Shown here: one piece after another, positions 54,160 to 64,000 of the stretch | Position numbering within the stretch: position 1 is the stretch's first letter | How the letters are laid out: every line of letters begins with the position of its first letter | NCBI RefSeq assembly: GCF_963924675.1 | Contig: NC_089220.1 | Location: forward strand, 115,274,697-115,338,696 | Direction of reading: 5' to 3' | Length of the DNA: 64,000 nucleotides | From: Phocoena phocoena | Lineage: Eukaryota; Chordata; Mammalia; Artiodactyla; Phocoenidae | Notes under the pieces: generated by a model | The model's database searches: none | What the model saw: the letters and a program-made list of their open reading frames with translations, nothing else | Told to the model about the DNA's origin: nothing | Position numbers and translations under genes: made by a program

Positions 54160-56600
54160 CCTGGTTGGTAATATTTTCTCTCTCCCAAACCCCGTGCCGA
54201 CTCCTACTGCACCCCTCCCTCCCAAACCTGTCTCCTGTGCTCTCTTCCATGGCATCTTCATCCCCACCTTCTTCACTCCCTAACCCGTCTGCTTTTTCCC
54301 TTGAGCGAACCTTAGTTGTGTCACTCTCCCAAACCCCAGAGGGTGGAGTAAGCACCCTCCCCGCTCCACACCGATGCCCCTTCCTGTCTGTGGTAGGAAT
54401 ATCTATGAGATCCTCTGAGCATCCTGTCATTTGCTACCCATCTTTCCAGCATCCATCTGCCACCCTTGGGGACCCTGGTGATGCTGGCACCTGGTTTACA
54501 ACCTTCTGTTCCACTCCGAATCCTGCCATCATCATGGGTGACTTCTACTCCTTCTCAGCAGCCCAACAAGAAACACCCAGCCTCCCAGTGGCTTGAAGTC
54601 TTGCCTCTAGTGTCTTCACTCCAGTCCATTCTAAGAGCACACCCTGGATCGGGTCACTATCTCCAGTTGGTCCATCTCTAATCTCAATGCTCTCTCTCAC
54701 CCTAACCTCCTTTCCTTCCAGCTCTTTTATCCAATCATGCTAAGTCTCTTCTTTAGTGTCCCAGGAGCCTGAAGTTGGCTGACCCTCTAATTCTCCCATG
54801 AGAACCCTCCTGCCTCCTCCCGTCACCCCCAGGCATAATGGTCCTGCTCATCAACCTCTCTCGCCCCGTCCTTCCGGCACCCACTTCACCAGATCACAGT
54901 CCTAGCTCAGGACCACCATCAGCTCTTTTCCTGTTTACATGGGGGGCTGTGCAGAAAACCTCAGACCTCAGACCAGTCCTACTATATACCAAGTGCCTTA
55001 GCTCCTTGTGCCTCTATTTCCTCATCAAGATTTCCATGCTCAGCTGGGCCCTCACCTCTACCAGCCCATCCTCCAGGAGACCCTAACGACCTTTCCCACC
55101 CACTTCCCACAGCAGCTTTTCCAAATTATCTCCTCTCTCCTCAGAGCTCTGAAACTACCACTTCCCCCCTCCCTCCCAGCAGATAACACCACTTCTACTT
55201 CACAGAGAAAACAGAAGCCCCCAGAATGTCCCCGTCCTCTTCCCGCCACCAGACTACTCCCTTGCTTGTCTCCTCCTCACCGCTTTTCCCTTCCCCAGTC
55301 ACAAGGGGATCAGTGACTCTTCCACCTGCCCTCTTGACACTGTTCCCTTTTTCCTCCCCAGGAGGCTTAATCTACAGGTTATCCTCCCTCTCGCCCATAT
55401 CTTCAATCTCCCTCTCTACTCATCCTTTTCTATCAGCTTTTAAGCTCTCTACACTTAAAAAAATAAAATCTCTCCTGAATCCCTACTGTCTTATCTCTTC
55501 TCCCCTCAGAACCAAGCTTCCTGAAAGACGTGTCGCCATCCCCACTCTCTCACTTCCACGTCCGTCCCCAACACGCCTCTCAACCCCCCAGCAACACTGC
55601 CGATGCACACGTCCTGCTGCAAAATCCCACGGATGCTTTCTGGTCTGTTTCCGTCTTGACCCTCTGCATCATCTGACGCCCTGTGCCATATCTGCTGAGA
55701 CACCTCACTCTGCTCTTTGTTCTGCCTCTCCTTTCCCTCCCGTTGCAGGAGCTCCTCTTCCCCTGCATGACCTTTAAATGTTTTTGTTCCTTTGGGCCCC
55801 CGCCTCCTCTCCCTCCTTACTCTCTCCCTGGGTGACCTCACCAACTCCCAAGGCTTCATTATTCCACTGGCTTCCAGACCAGACCTCTCCCTTGAGCCCC
55901 ATAGCCATGTGTTCACTTGCTGACTACACATCTACACCTCGATGTCCCAAGGGAACTTCACTCTTGACATAGCCAGATATAACTTAGCAGCTTCCCCCAT
56001 GGGCTTGTGCTTCCAGCATGTGATACCACCAGCCATTCAGATGCTTAGTCTAGAAACCTGGGGATTATCCTCGACTCTCCCATCTCGCTTACCTTCCAAC
56101 ACTCAGTCATGTGGGATGCGGCACGGCTCATCAACTCACCACCTGGCTTACTTCAGCAGCTTCCTAACCGGGCTTCTGCCTCTCCCAGGACCCCACAGAC
56201 TTCAGGGTCCAGGGTAGGGTCCACAACCTCTCCACGCTTTGCCAAGCCCAAAGTCCTTCCACACTCCCAGCTAAAATCCAAGTTCCTCACTGTCATTCCT
56301 GGGCACTTCCTGATCTGGACTCAGCCTCCTCTCTTGCCTTGATTCTCGCCATGCCTCCCCTGTGTGAGATGCTCTGCTCCACACACACTCAGCAGCTTTC
56401 AGTGCCCCAGACACACCGCACTTCCCTTCTCCTCTGGGCTTTCCTACATACTGTCATCTGCCTGGAGCTCTCCTCCCCCCCAACTGCTCACCCCAGGCCA
56501 CTTGGTTCAGAGGAGCTGTCACTTCTCCTGGGAGGCCACCTTTGTCTCCTAGGAAATCTGGCCAGGGGCCCCTTGTTTGTGCTGCCCTAGCATAGTGTTT
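54160..56600 (+). mobile_element. Long CR1/L2-clade LINE fossil, forward
   Basis: About 2.4 kb of strongly pyrimidine-rich sequence follows the order of a CR1/L2-type ORF2 in sense orientation. It has an endonuclease-end region, ACTTCTACTTCACAGAGAAA near 55190, and the CTAAAAAAATAAAATCTCTC join near 55457. CGACTCTCCCATCTCGCTTA follows near 56070, and the AAAATCCAAGTTCCTCACTG tail near 56270. Many stops and frameshifts break it. The family is assigned by recalled resemblance. Confidence 0.6.
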
Positions 56601-57539
56601 ATCACACTACGATGGAATTGCACGTTTGTCTATCTTGTGGCCACCTGACTCTCTGAACTTGGCACAGTGCTTTTTATGAGGTAGGTCCCAAAAAGGTCCA
56701 AAAAACACGGGAATGGGTGGAAATATGAGAATGGGTGGAAGCGTGAATAAATGAATGATTGAATGAATCCCTTGGGAGCCAAAGGCTGAGTGGCAGGAGG
56801 CCTAGGAGAAGCTACACAAAATGGACAGCCCTCTGACACCCCAGCTCCTTCCCACAAGGCTTTCACAGGCCTCCGATGATCAGGGAGGAATTTATCCCAT
56901 CCGAACACACAAGGTATGAAGACTCCCAGCAACATCCACTAGCAAATGGCCCCCACCTGGTGAAGATTATGGTGGGAAAGCCACAGAGGAGGAGGGAGGA
57001 GTTGGAAGGGGGCCGGCGGGGGGAGGTAGATGAACAAGAGACAGGCCAGGAGAAACATGGGGTTGGGGTTCTGACACAGTGGGATGACAGGGGGCTGGTG
57101 GGGGGACACTGAGGCTACAGACGTCAACAGAGGCCATGACTGTATTTCCAGCCTGACCAGCACAGGCCCACGGTGACACAACACACTAAGCCCCCTCTGT
57201 TACAGGCATGCCCCCTCTCTGGGGACTTTGAGGATTCTCCCTTCTCTCCAATAGGCTTGGCCCAGAGATCCAGGAGGTGGGGGGGAGGGGAGGGCAAGAG
57301 GAGGCAGCTCCACTTCTCCCCTAGAATCTCCCGACATCGTCCCCACCTTGTGGACCCAGGATGAGTCTCATCTCCCCAAACCTGCTGTGTGCTCCCCAAG
57401 AGCAGAAATGACTTCCTTTTCCAAGATGTAAACGCAGAGCTGGGCCCGGAGGGGGAGGAGTGGGGGTCCTCAGCAAAATTGTCTTACTGTTAAATAAATG
57501 GGTGGATTAAAGGCTGCTGGGGGGAGGGGTGGTGGAGAC

Positions 57540-57690
57540 TGGCAAAAATAAAAATAAAATATACTAAAATGTTAACATTGTTATTTCTACGTAGTGGGAT
57601 TACGGGTGATTTTTGTTTTCTCCATTACACCTTAATGTTCTAAATTCCCCATAATGGGCAAATATTACCTTTTAATCAGAAAAATAAATC
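57540..57690 (+). repeat. AT-rich old interspersed fragment, class unknown
   Basis: The stretch from ATAAAATATACTAAAATGTT through ACCTTTTAATCAGAAAAATA has the look of a decayed repeat tail. I cannot name the family. Confidence 0.35.
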
Positions 57691-57769
57691 CACCAGTAAC
57701 CACCGACTAGTGTCCCATGCTGTAAAGAGTCTTCTAACGTGTGTCAGGGGAGAGACACACACGGGTCCC

Positions 57770-58260
57770 CGGGGAACTCCCAGGCGGCCCGGGGTAGACA
57801 AAGGTGCTGTCCGACGCGAGGGCAGGAAGAGCAGATTTCCCGGAGGCGCTTAAGGAGGAGGAGACAGAGGGAGGCCATTTGAAGGGCAGGTGTAATAGGC
57901 AAAGGAGACCACGTGCCTGCCCACAAAACCCACGTGGGAACGCACACACGTGGGCCACCTTCCTTGCCTTCCCTCCCTCACAATCAATAAAGCTGCTGGG
58001 AAGCGTCTACCAGCCCCTCCCCGCCCCTGCGCGTCCAGGCTCTCCTTCATCCTTCTCGGAGGCAGCGCTGCGGCCCCGCCCCCCCACGCTCCACCCACCC
58101 GAGGGGGCGGGGCGCAGGAGTCTGGCATTTTAGCCTCCCCGCCCCCTCACGCTGGAAAGCGCTGCCTTCCACCGCCCTCCGCTCGCGCCTCCGAGGCGAA
58201 TGAACGCCCACCCTCCCCTCACTGCTCCTCCCCGACCCTGGCGTCTCCCCCCCTACAGCA
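57770..58260. promoter_or_regulatory. CpG-rich block in HCN4 intron 1 with GC boxes
   Basis: CG dinucleotides are much denser than in the neighbouring intron, for example CTGTCCGACGCGAGGGC and CCTCCGCTCGCGCCTCCGAG. GC boxes occur as CCCCGCCCCCCC (about 58074-58085) and GGGGGCGGGGCGC (about 58104-58116). E-boxes lie at its right-hand part and MEF2/AP-1 sites just beyond it. It could be an intronic enhancer or an alternative promoter; no start site is proven. Confidence 0.5.
57910..57952. promoter_or_regulatory. Cluster of three CACGTG E-boxes
   Basis: Perfect palindromic E-boxes occur at 57910-57915, 57931-57936 and 57947-57952. CACGTG is the site for USF, MYC/MAX and CLOCK:BMAL1, and contains the ACGTG core used by HIF. 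Three in 43 bases is far above the random expectation of about one per 4 kb. Sequence cannot say which factor binds. Confidence 0.65.
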
Positions 58261-58305
58261 GATGAATGGCTGTCTGCCTCCCACCCCCGCCTGGCCTGCA
58301 GGGCT

Positions 58306-58337
58306 CTATTTTTAACCCACCTCAAAAATCTGACTCA
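58306..58337. promoter_or_regulatory. MEF2 site paired with AP-1 site
   Basis: CTATTTTTAA (58306-58315) matches the MEF2 consensus YTAWWWWTAR exactly. TGACTCA (58331-58337) is an exact AP-1 site, 15 bases away. An intron 1 enhancer of rodent Hcn4 needing MEF2 and AP-1 is described in the literature as I recall it, so this may be its cetacean counterpart. Orthology is inferred, not shown. Confidence 0.6.
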
Positions 58338-58719
58338 GAATCACAGTGCTCCCAGGTAGCTGCTCCCTCGGCCGCCTGAAGCGGCCTCCCAAACAGATTC
58401 AGATCCAAGGGCATCTAGCTAGCGCTGGGTTTATGGGTGGGTGGTTGGGAGTCTGGCGTATCTTTAGGTTCTCACTTTTCTATAAGGATGACCTATTACC
58501 GGAACAACAAAATTTGGTTTTGTTTCTGTTTTTGAAGACCCAAACAAAATGACCCTCTACCCCTGCCTCTTCCCTGGACAGTCACCGTCCTGGGCTGAGG
58601 CCCTAGTCCCTCAACGTGAGGGCTAGTCTCGGCCATTCCCCAAGGAAAAGGTGAGCTGTGTGAGAGCTGGAACTGCCAGAATCTTGCCTGCCCCTTCTGT
58701 GATCTTTCAGTCAGGTAGC

Positions 58720-58890
58720 ACAGTGCTTCTTCAAACTTTAATCTGCACACAAATCACCGGGGGATCTTAACCAAGATGCAGACTCGGATCCTCTGGGTGT
58801 GGGGTGAGGGCTGACACCTGTATTGGTAACAGGCTCCCAGATGATGCTGAGGCTGCTGGCCCAGGGACCACACTTGGAGAAGCTAAGCTG
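58720..58890. repeat. MER5-type hAT fragment
   Basis: AAATCACCGGGGGATCTTAA, CAGACTCGGATCCTCTGGGT and CTCCCAGATGATGCTGAGGC resemble MER5A. The element is old and divergent. Confidence 0.65.
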
Positions 58891-60704
58891 TAGCAGACAG
58901 TACAGTGGTTAAACACTCTAGTGTTTGAACACCTAGCTGTGTGGCCTTGAACAAATCACTTAACCTCTCTGAAATCTGTTTTTTTCACTTCCCATTTTCT
59001 TTTATTTATACGAAACAATTGTTTTAAATATAATTTAAAAACCCCTCCAAGCACTGGTGTCTGTCTCTGGTTTCCACCACCACTTCCCCCCACACACCCC
59101 CTCATGGACACAGCTTGAGGGTACTTGGAGGGGCAGGGAAATGTCTGGGGGGTTGTGACGTAAGCAAGGCACTGTCCTGCAAACAGACACAATGATGGGT
59201 CCCTGTTTCAACTTGGGCAAAGGAGGCGATAATGTAACCCTCTAACACAAAAAGTTATGACAGGGATGGCAGGAAAAACAAAAACAAAAAAAGGGAAGGA
59301 AAAATAAGACCAAAAATAAAACTCAAAAACCTTCACTATGAAGGCAGCAGATGGGGGAGGGGCACTTACAAGGGAAAACCGAGTTCGGTTTTCCGAACCG
59401 AACAGCATCCAAGTCCTATGATGTTGTCACTGGGCCATGATGCCCCTTCCCGCCTCCCGAGCTCGCAGGCTAGTCCCCACTTCTCTTTGATCTGCAGAGC
59501 CACCGCCCTTCAAGGTGAGGAGGGGCACCTGGGGGCTCTAATTGGGGATCAGAGGGAGGCTGTGGGGATTGTGCCCAACCACCCGGGCATGCTGGCAGAA
59601 TCTGCACTTCTTTTCCTCAAGTCACACCCAATCCCGAGGGAAGGGCTCCCACATCCTCAGTTTGGGGTTCCCTGCCTGGGGAGCGTGTGATTTCTACAAT
59701 CCCATATGGCAGAGTCTCCAAACCCCTTCTCTCCAAATGGCCAGCTCCCCACCCCCATGGTTCAAAGTGCAACCCAGTGGGGCGCGGGGATGGGAGCCTT
59801 CAATCTGTCTTCTCATGTACAAAACGAGTACATTAATCCCACCCCACAGGATTCTGAGAGAATTCAGTGAGATAATAATATGCTACACAATGCAAATACT
59901 CAGTACGTACTGGCTGTTAGCATCATTATTCTTATTCCTGTAACCACTAAGATGCAGGCCCTGGTCTGAGGACTGTGGGGATCCAGAAGTGTGTGGACTG
60001 GTCCCACGTCAAGGAGCACTCGGTCTTGGGGGGTGGGGGGCAGCATGGCTTGTTGGGCACAAAAGCCCCAAAGAGGAGGGGGCCTGAGAGTGCCCACTGG
60101 TCAGGAAGGTTGGCATTGTGGTTGCAGGAAGGAGGTCCCTGCTACACAGCAGAAGGAAGCTAGGCCAGGGGCCTGAGTGTCTTGGGTTCTACCCAACTCA
60201 GTCTCTTAACTTGCTGTGTGCCCTTGAACAATGCCCTGGCTCTCACAATCCCTGCCTCAGTGTCCCCATTGGTACAATAAGAGGATGGAGCCAGACAATC
60301 TCTAAAGACACGCCGATTCCATGGATCTCTGCAGTGCAGAGCCTAAAGAGGCCAGCCAAGGGCAGCTGGCCAGAGGGAAAGCTGGCTGAGAGAAGAGTGC
60401 ATATCTCAGAAAACCAAGACACCCCCTCCCCCAACCCAATACTGATCTGAAGAAAAGATGGGGCCATCTTGAATGCCAGACTGAGTAGTCAGGACTCTTC
60501 TGGGGACATGGGGATCCACGAAGGCTGTGGAGGAAGAGCTCCTCAGGGAAAGGATCGTTAACTGCACCTTCTCAATGGCACAGCTGAGCACAGGCCTGGC
60601 CATAAGGAACACCAAGACGTCAACACATTGATTCTCCCATGGTCTTAGACCTCCTCTGTAGACCCTAAATCTGTGCACTCACAGAGACACACTAGCATAA
60701 GAGT

Positions 60705-60706
<2 letters not shown>

Positions 60707-60745
<39 letters not shown>
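60707..60745 (+). repeat. (CA)n microsatellite
   Basis: About 19 uninterrupted CA units lie in HCN4 intron 1, so the locus is probably length-polymorphic. Confidence 0.95.
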
Positions 60746-60746
<1 letters not shown>

Positions 60747-61549
60747 CAAACTATACAGCAGAGGTCACCTGCTCTACAGCCGCCCGGAAGTGCCAGGATG
60801 CTGTGTTCCCTCTGGCTAGCGGCCTAACCTCTCTGAGCTTCACTCAGCTGACAAGACTATTGGGGAAAATTGTGGAGGGGACCAGCAATTGGAGAACTTC
60901 TCCACCTGGGCTTATAAGAAACAAAAGAGGCTCAAACACAGCTCTCCCCACTTAGGAGAATGAAGCCAAAATGGAATATTGCTGTGGAGTAGCAGGTGAG
61001 CACAAGCTCAGGGGAAATTAGGTAGGAGAGCTCACCTGCTCCTGCGGGAAGGGCGTGCTCCTGTGAAGGAGGAAACGGGGTGCATTTGGGGCAAAACTCC
61101 CTACGGCCAAGCAGCACTGGTGCCTCACAGGGCTAATGAGGACACCAGGGGAGGGCTGTCCCATAGAAGGTGGCTAAATATTGACTCTGGGAGTGTCTCT
61201 ACGTGGCCCTCTTGTTAGACTGTGGGTCTCCTGGGAGTGCCTGGGCTCTGGGGACATGAGCTGGACAGGACTCCACCTTCCCTCCAGGAAAACACAGGCT
61301 GACAAGGACATTAAGCAAGGGGCGTGTTCCCTGGGGTCCCTCCAGCCCCAGAGTTTTATGGTTCTCTTTGCTAACAACCTGCAAGAAAGAAAAGGGAACG
61401 ACTCCCTGGGGAGGGGCCCATCATGAATGGCTTGGATGTATTTCACTCCCAGGCTCTGGGGAGCACTGAAGGGCTATGATGTATGCAGTGCAGTCAGAGA
61501 ACCGCAGACTGTTAGCGCAGAAGGGGCCCTACGGGTGCCAGCTCATTGG

Positions 61550-61690
61550 CTCCTAAAGTGACAGAAGCAGAATCACCTGGGTGCTCCCCAAACTTATACC
61601 TACCTGGGGCCTCACCCACGGAGACCCAGGCATCCATAATTGCATAAAGCTCCCAGGTGACTCTACAGCCACCAATTTCGGATTTGGGGT
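61550..61690. repeat. MER5-type hAT fragment
   Basis: CAGAATCACCTGGGTGCTCC and TAAAGCTCCCAGGTGACTCT are typical of MER5A/B. Bounds are approximate. Confidence 0.6.
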
Positions 61691-63092
61691 CGTGCTAAAA
61701 CCCAATCTCTGGTCCCGTTTTCAGATGAGGAAAGCAAGGCCAGGGTGGTGAGGGCTCAGCTCAGGCCACAGAGCTGGATGGGGCAGAACCAAGTCTTCAA
61801 CTGGCCTCTTACTCACAGCCAGCTCCCTCAGCTCTGTCAGCAGAAGCTTCAGCGCAACATGGCAGGAGGATGACTCCCCAGAGCCTCTGGGACAGGATGG
61901 ACAGCTTGCCACATTTCCTAACCCTGCCAATTCCAAAGGTGATGGTCCTGCTGGTCTTCCCCTTGGACTCTTCCAACCATAGTTGTCCAGTGTGACCTGT
62001 GGTCTCCACAGATCCTCACATCTGAACTCTTCCAAGGCCAGGTTGGAGCTTCCAGGAGGGGACAGTGGCCCCCTACAAGAGGTGGCTGGGAGGAGGGAGT
62101 GGGTGCGGGCCTTTGCCCAGGGAACAAAGAAAGCTGATCTCCACTCCCACAGGGGTTCATGGGTTACAGCATAAGTGTACAACATGCTAGGGAGCCCCCC
62201 GCCCTGAGCCCCAAGACAGGGGCTGGCAGAAACCCTGCAGAAAGAGGCCAGTAGGTAAGGAATCCCCCACCCACTCTGGGAGCACAGGGGCCCTGTAAAT
62301 CCAAGATCGCGGCTGGATGGGTCTCGACAGAGTCTCAGGAATGAGGGAGGGAGATTCTCATCAGCTCTACTTGTCAGCGGTGCTGTCCCTGCCCTGCTGG
62401 CTCAATGTGTACTAATGGGGTCAGGATTACGGGTTCAATACCTATTTGGCCAACTAGCTTTGCTCCCTTCTCAGCCTCAGACTGAGCCCTGACGCTGGAC
62501 ACTGAGAGAGGAAAGGACTTTGCTGAGGTCACACTGCAGAACAGATGAGGGTCAGGAGGGTAAACTCAGCGTGGGAGGGGTGGACAGTTACAAGCTGGGA
62601 ACGCTGGGATGAGAGGCCCAGGGCTCCAGGCTGGGCCAGCCCCGATGTTGCATGAGGACAGGCCACAGCTGCAGAGTCTCCCCCGCTGGACCAAGTTTCT
62701 CCTAAAAGTTGCCAGTGGCACTGATGAGACCTGAGGGTGAGGGTCTTTTCCTGTCCCTGGGGAAGGGGATAAGTGCCCCGTATCATATCTGACAATTTGT
62801 AGGTGGGAGAAGCCCACGGCTGGGTTTGGCATCAAGTGGTCAGGGACTCGGTTTAATCATTGACAGGGGCTGCTCCAGCCTGCGATGGGGAACCACAGGG
62901 TAATTACGTCTGGGCTCCAGGCCACACACTCAGTGACATTATTGCAGTGATAACACCTGCCTTCTGGGCCTAGGATGGCAGAAGAAGGAAGTCTTCTCAG
63001 AGGTTGTACAGCTGGGGCCAGGGCTTGGGAGAGCTCCCCTGGGCTTCAAGGACCCAGGGCGAGAGGCCAGAGAGAGATGCATACAAACACAT

Positions 63093-63140
<48 letters not shown>
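63093..63140 (+). repeat. (CA)n microsatellite
   Basis: About 24 CA units. Open reading frames crossing it are artefacts. Confidence 0.95.
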
Positions 63141-63142
<2 letters not shown>

Positions 63143-63299
63143 ACTCAGGCAGCATCATGGGGTCAGAGTCCTCAAGGGCAAAGCTTAAGGAGTGCAGGTC
63201 CAAAACGGCAGGTTCTGAGCAATCTGAGCAATCCTCAGTGTCTGCCAACACCCACCCAAGCCAGGCGGCTCAAGCTCCCAGACACTCGCCTCCAAGAAA

Positions 63300-63430
63300 G
63301 TGTGCAGAATGGTTCTCTCCTTCAAATCTAGCTCAGCTCTGCTTCCTCCAGAAGCCTTCCCTGACCATCAGTCCAAACTGGTCTACCTCCTGTCCGCCCT
63401 CCCCCTAATCAGACTGGGGGACTCTAAGAG
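63300..63430 (+). repeat. L2 3' end fragment
   Basis: CTTCCTCCAGAAGCCTTCCC followed by TGACCATCAG is the usual L2 3' region. The element is short and degraded. Confidence 0.6.
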
Positions 63431-64000
63431 GAGCTGAAGTCCTACTCTCCTCTTTGCCAGGTGGGGAGTGACCTCCATCATAATGGGTGAAAACAGTCTT
63501 GGAATGCAGTGTCTGGCCTCCCAGAGGGCACGACCTCCCTTGGCTTGCCCCTCCCCAAGCCCAGAAGATAGTGTATTAGCCAGCCCCATATTATGTATTA
63601 ATTTCTGAAATCCTCGTTCGTGCAGACATTAACACATCCACCCACACGGGTAAATGCTTAGACAGACACAAAATCAGCAGCAGCCAATCACCAGGCCCCC
63701 ACAGCTGCGGTGAGCAGACTGGAGGCCCCACTGCTTGCTCTGCAATTTGTGGGAGCCCAGAGCTGGGGGAGCAATGGGGAGTAGAGAGTCCCTCTACCAA
63801 GCCAGCACACCTCTCTGCCCAGCCCAGAGTGCCGCTCTGCAGGAGCCAGGAGCTGGCCGCCTGGCTGGAAAGACAGACACAGCCCCAAACAATAAGAGAC
63901 CAGAGCAGGGCAGGAGTGGTCACGTGTGAGATTTGGTGGCTCTGGCGTTGGTAGCGGTGGCACTGCTGTGTATTTACAATTTGTACTTTACCTCCCCAAG

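Noticed and set aside
54165..56590. Ser/Pro-rich + strand reading frames (up to 183 residues)
   Set aside because: They fall inside a decayed CR1/L2-type LINE with pyrimidine bias; the frames are short pieces without continuity.

Overview
The window is mammalian nuclear DNA and most likely comes from a cetacean. It holds nine tRNA-derived SINEs of the CHR type typical of whales and hippos; eight sit between clear target-site duplications. The rest of the repeat background (MIR, L2/CR1, L1, MaLR LTRs, hAT fossils) is that of a placental mammal.

Two protein-coding genes lie tail to tail, as on human 15q24.1. The last four coding exons of NEO1 (neogenin, a netrin/RGM receptor) are on the + strand from 2028 to 9809, followed by a 3' UTR of up to about 2.3 kb. 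HCN4 (the cardiac pacemaker cyclic-nucleotide-gated channel) is on the - strand. Exons 8 to 2 run from 31608 to 47043; exon 1 and the promoter lie beyond 64000. All splice sites read here are canonical, frames are continuous, and no disabling lesion is visible in either gene.

The NEO1-HCN4 intergenic region (about 12.1 to 29-31 kb) is mostly repeat. It contains a coding-like GC-rich islet (12.4-12.8 kb), a MaLR LTR, a near full-length processed SNX4 retrocopy inserted into an older L2-like element (15429-17947), nested L1/LTR/SINE layers (19.7-26.2 kb), and a GC-rich stretch with an RFX X-box-like site and a G-quadruplex motif (about 28.1 kb).

HCN4 intron 1 (47044 to beyond 64000) is the most interesting part. 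It has a near-perfect RE1/NRSE (REST site) at 50429-50449. A CpG-rich block at 57.77-58.26 kb carries three CACGTG E-boxes in 43 bp and GC boxes, followed by a consensus MEF2 site and a consensus AP-1 site 15 bp apart. REST, MEF2, AP-1 and the clock machinery have all been linked to HCN4 expression, so these are concrete enhancer candidates. The intron also holds a likely L1 3'-transduction (47804-48112) and a long CR1/L2-clade LINE fossil (about 54.2-56.6 kb).

I found no prokaryotic system, CRISPR array or wholly new protein-coding gene. The new material is regulatory and retrotransposon-derived.
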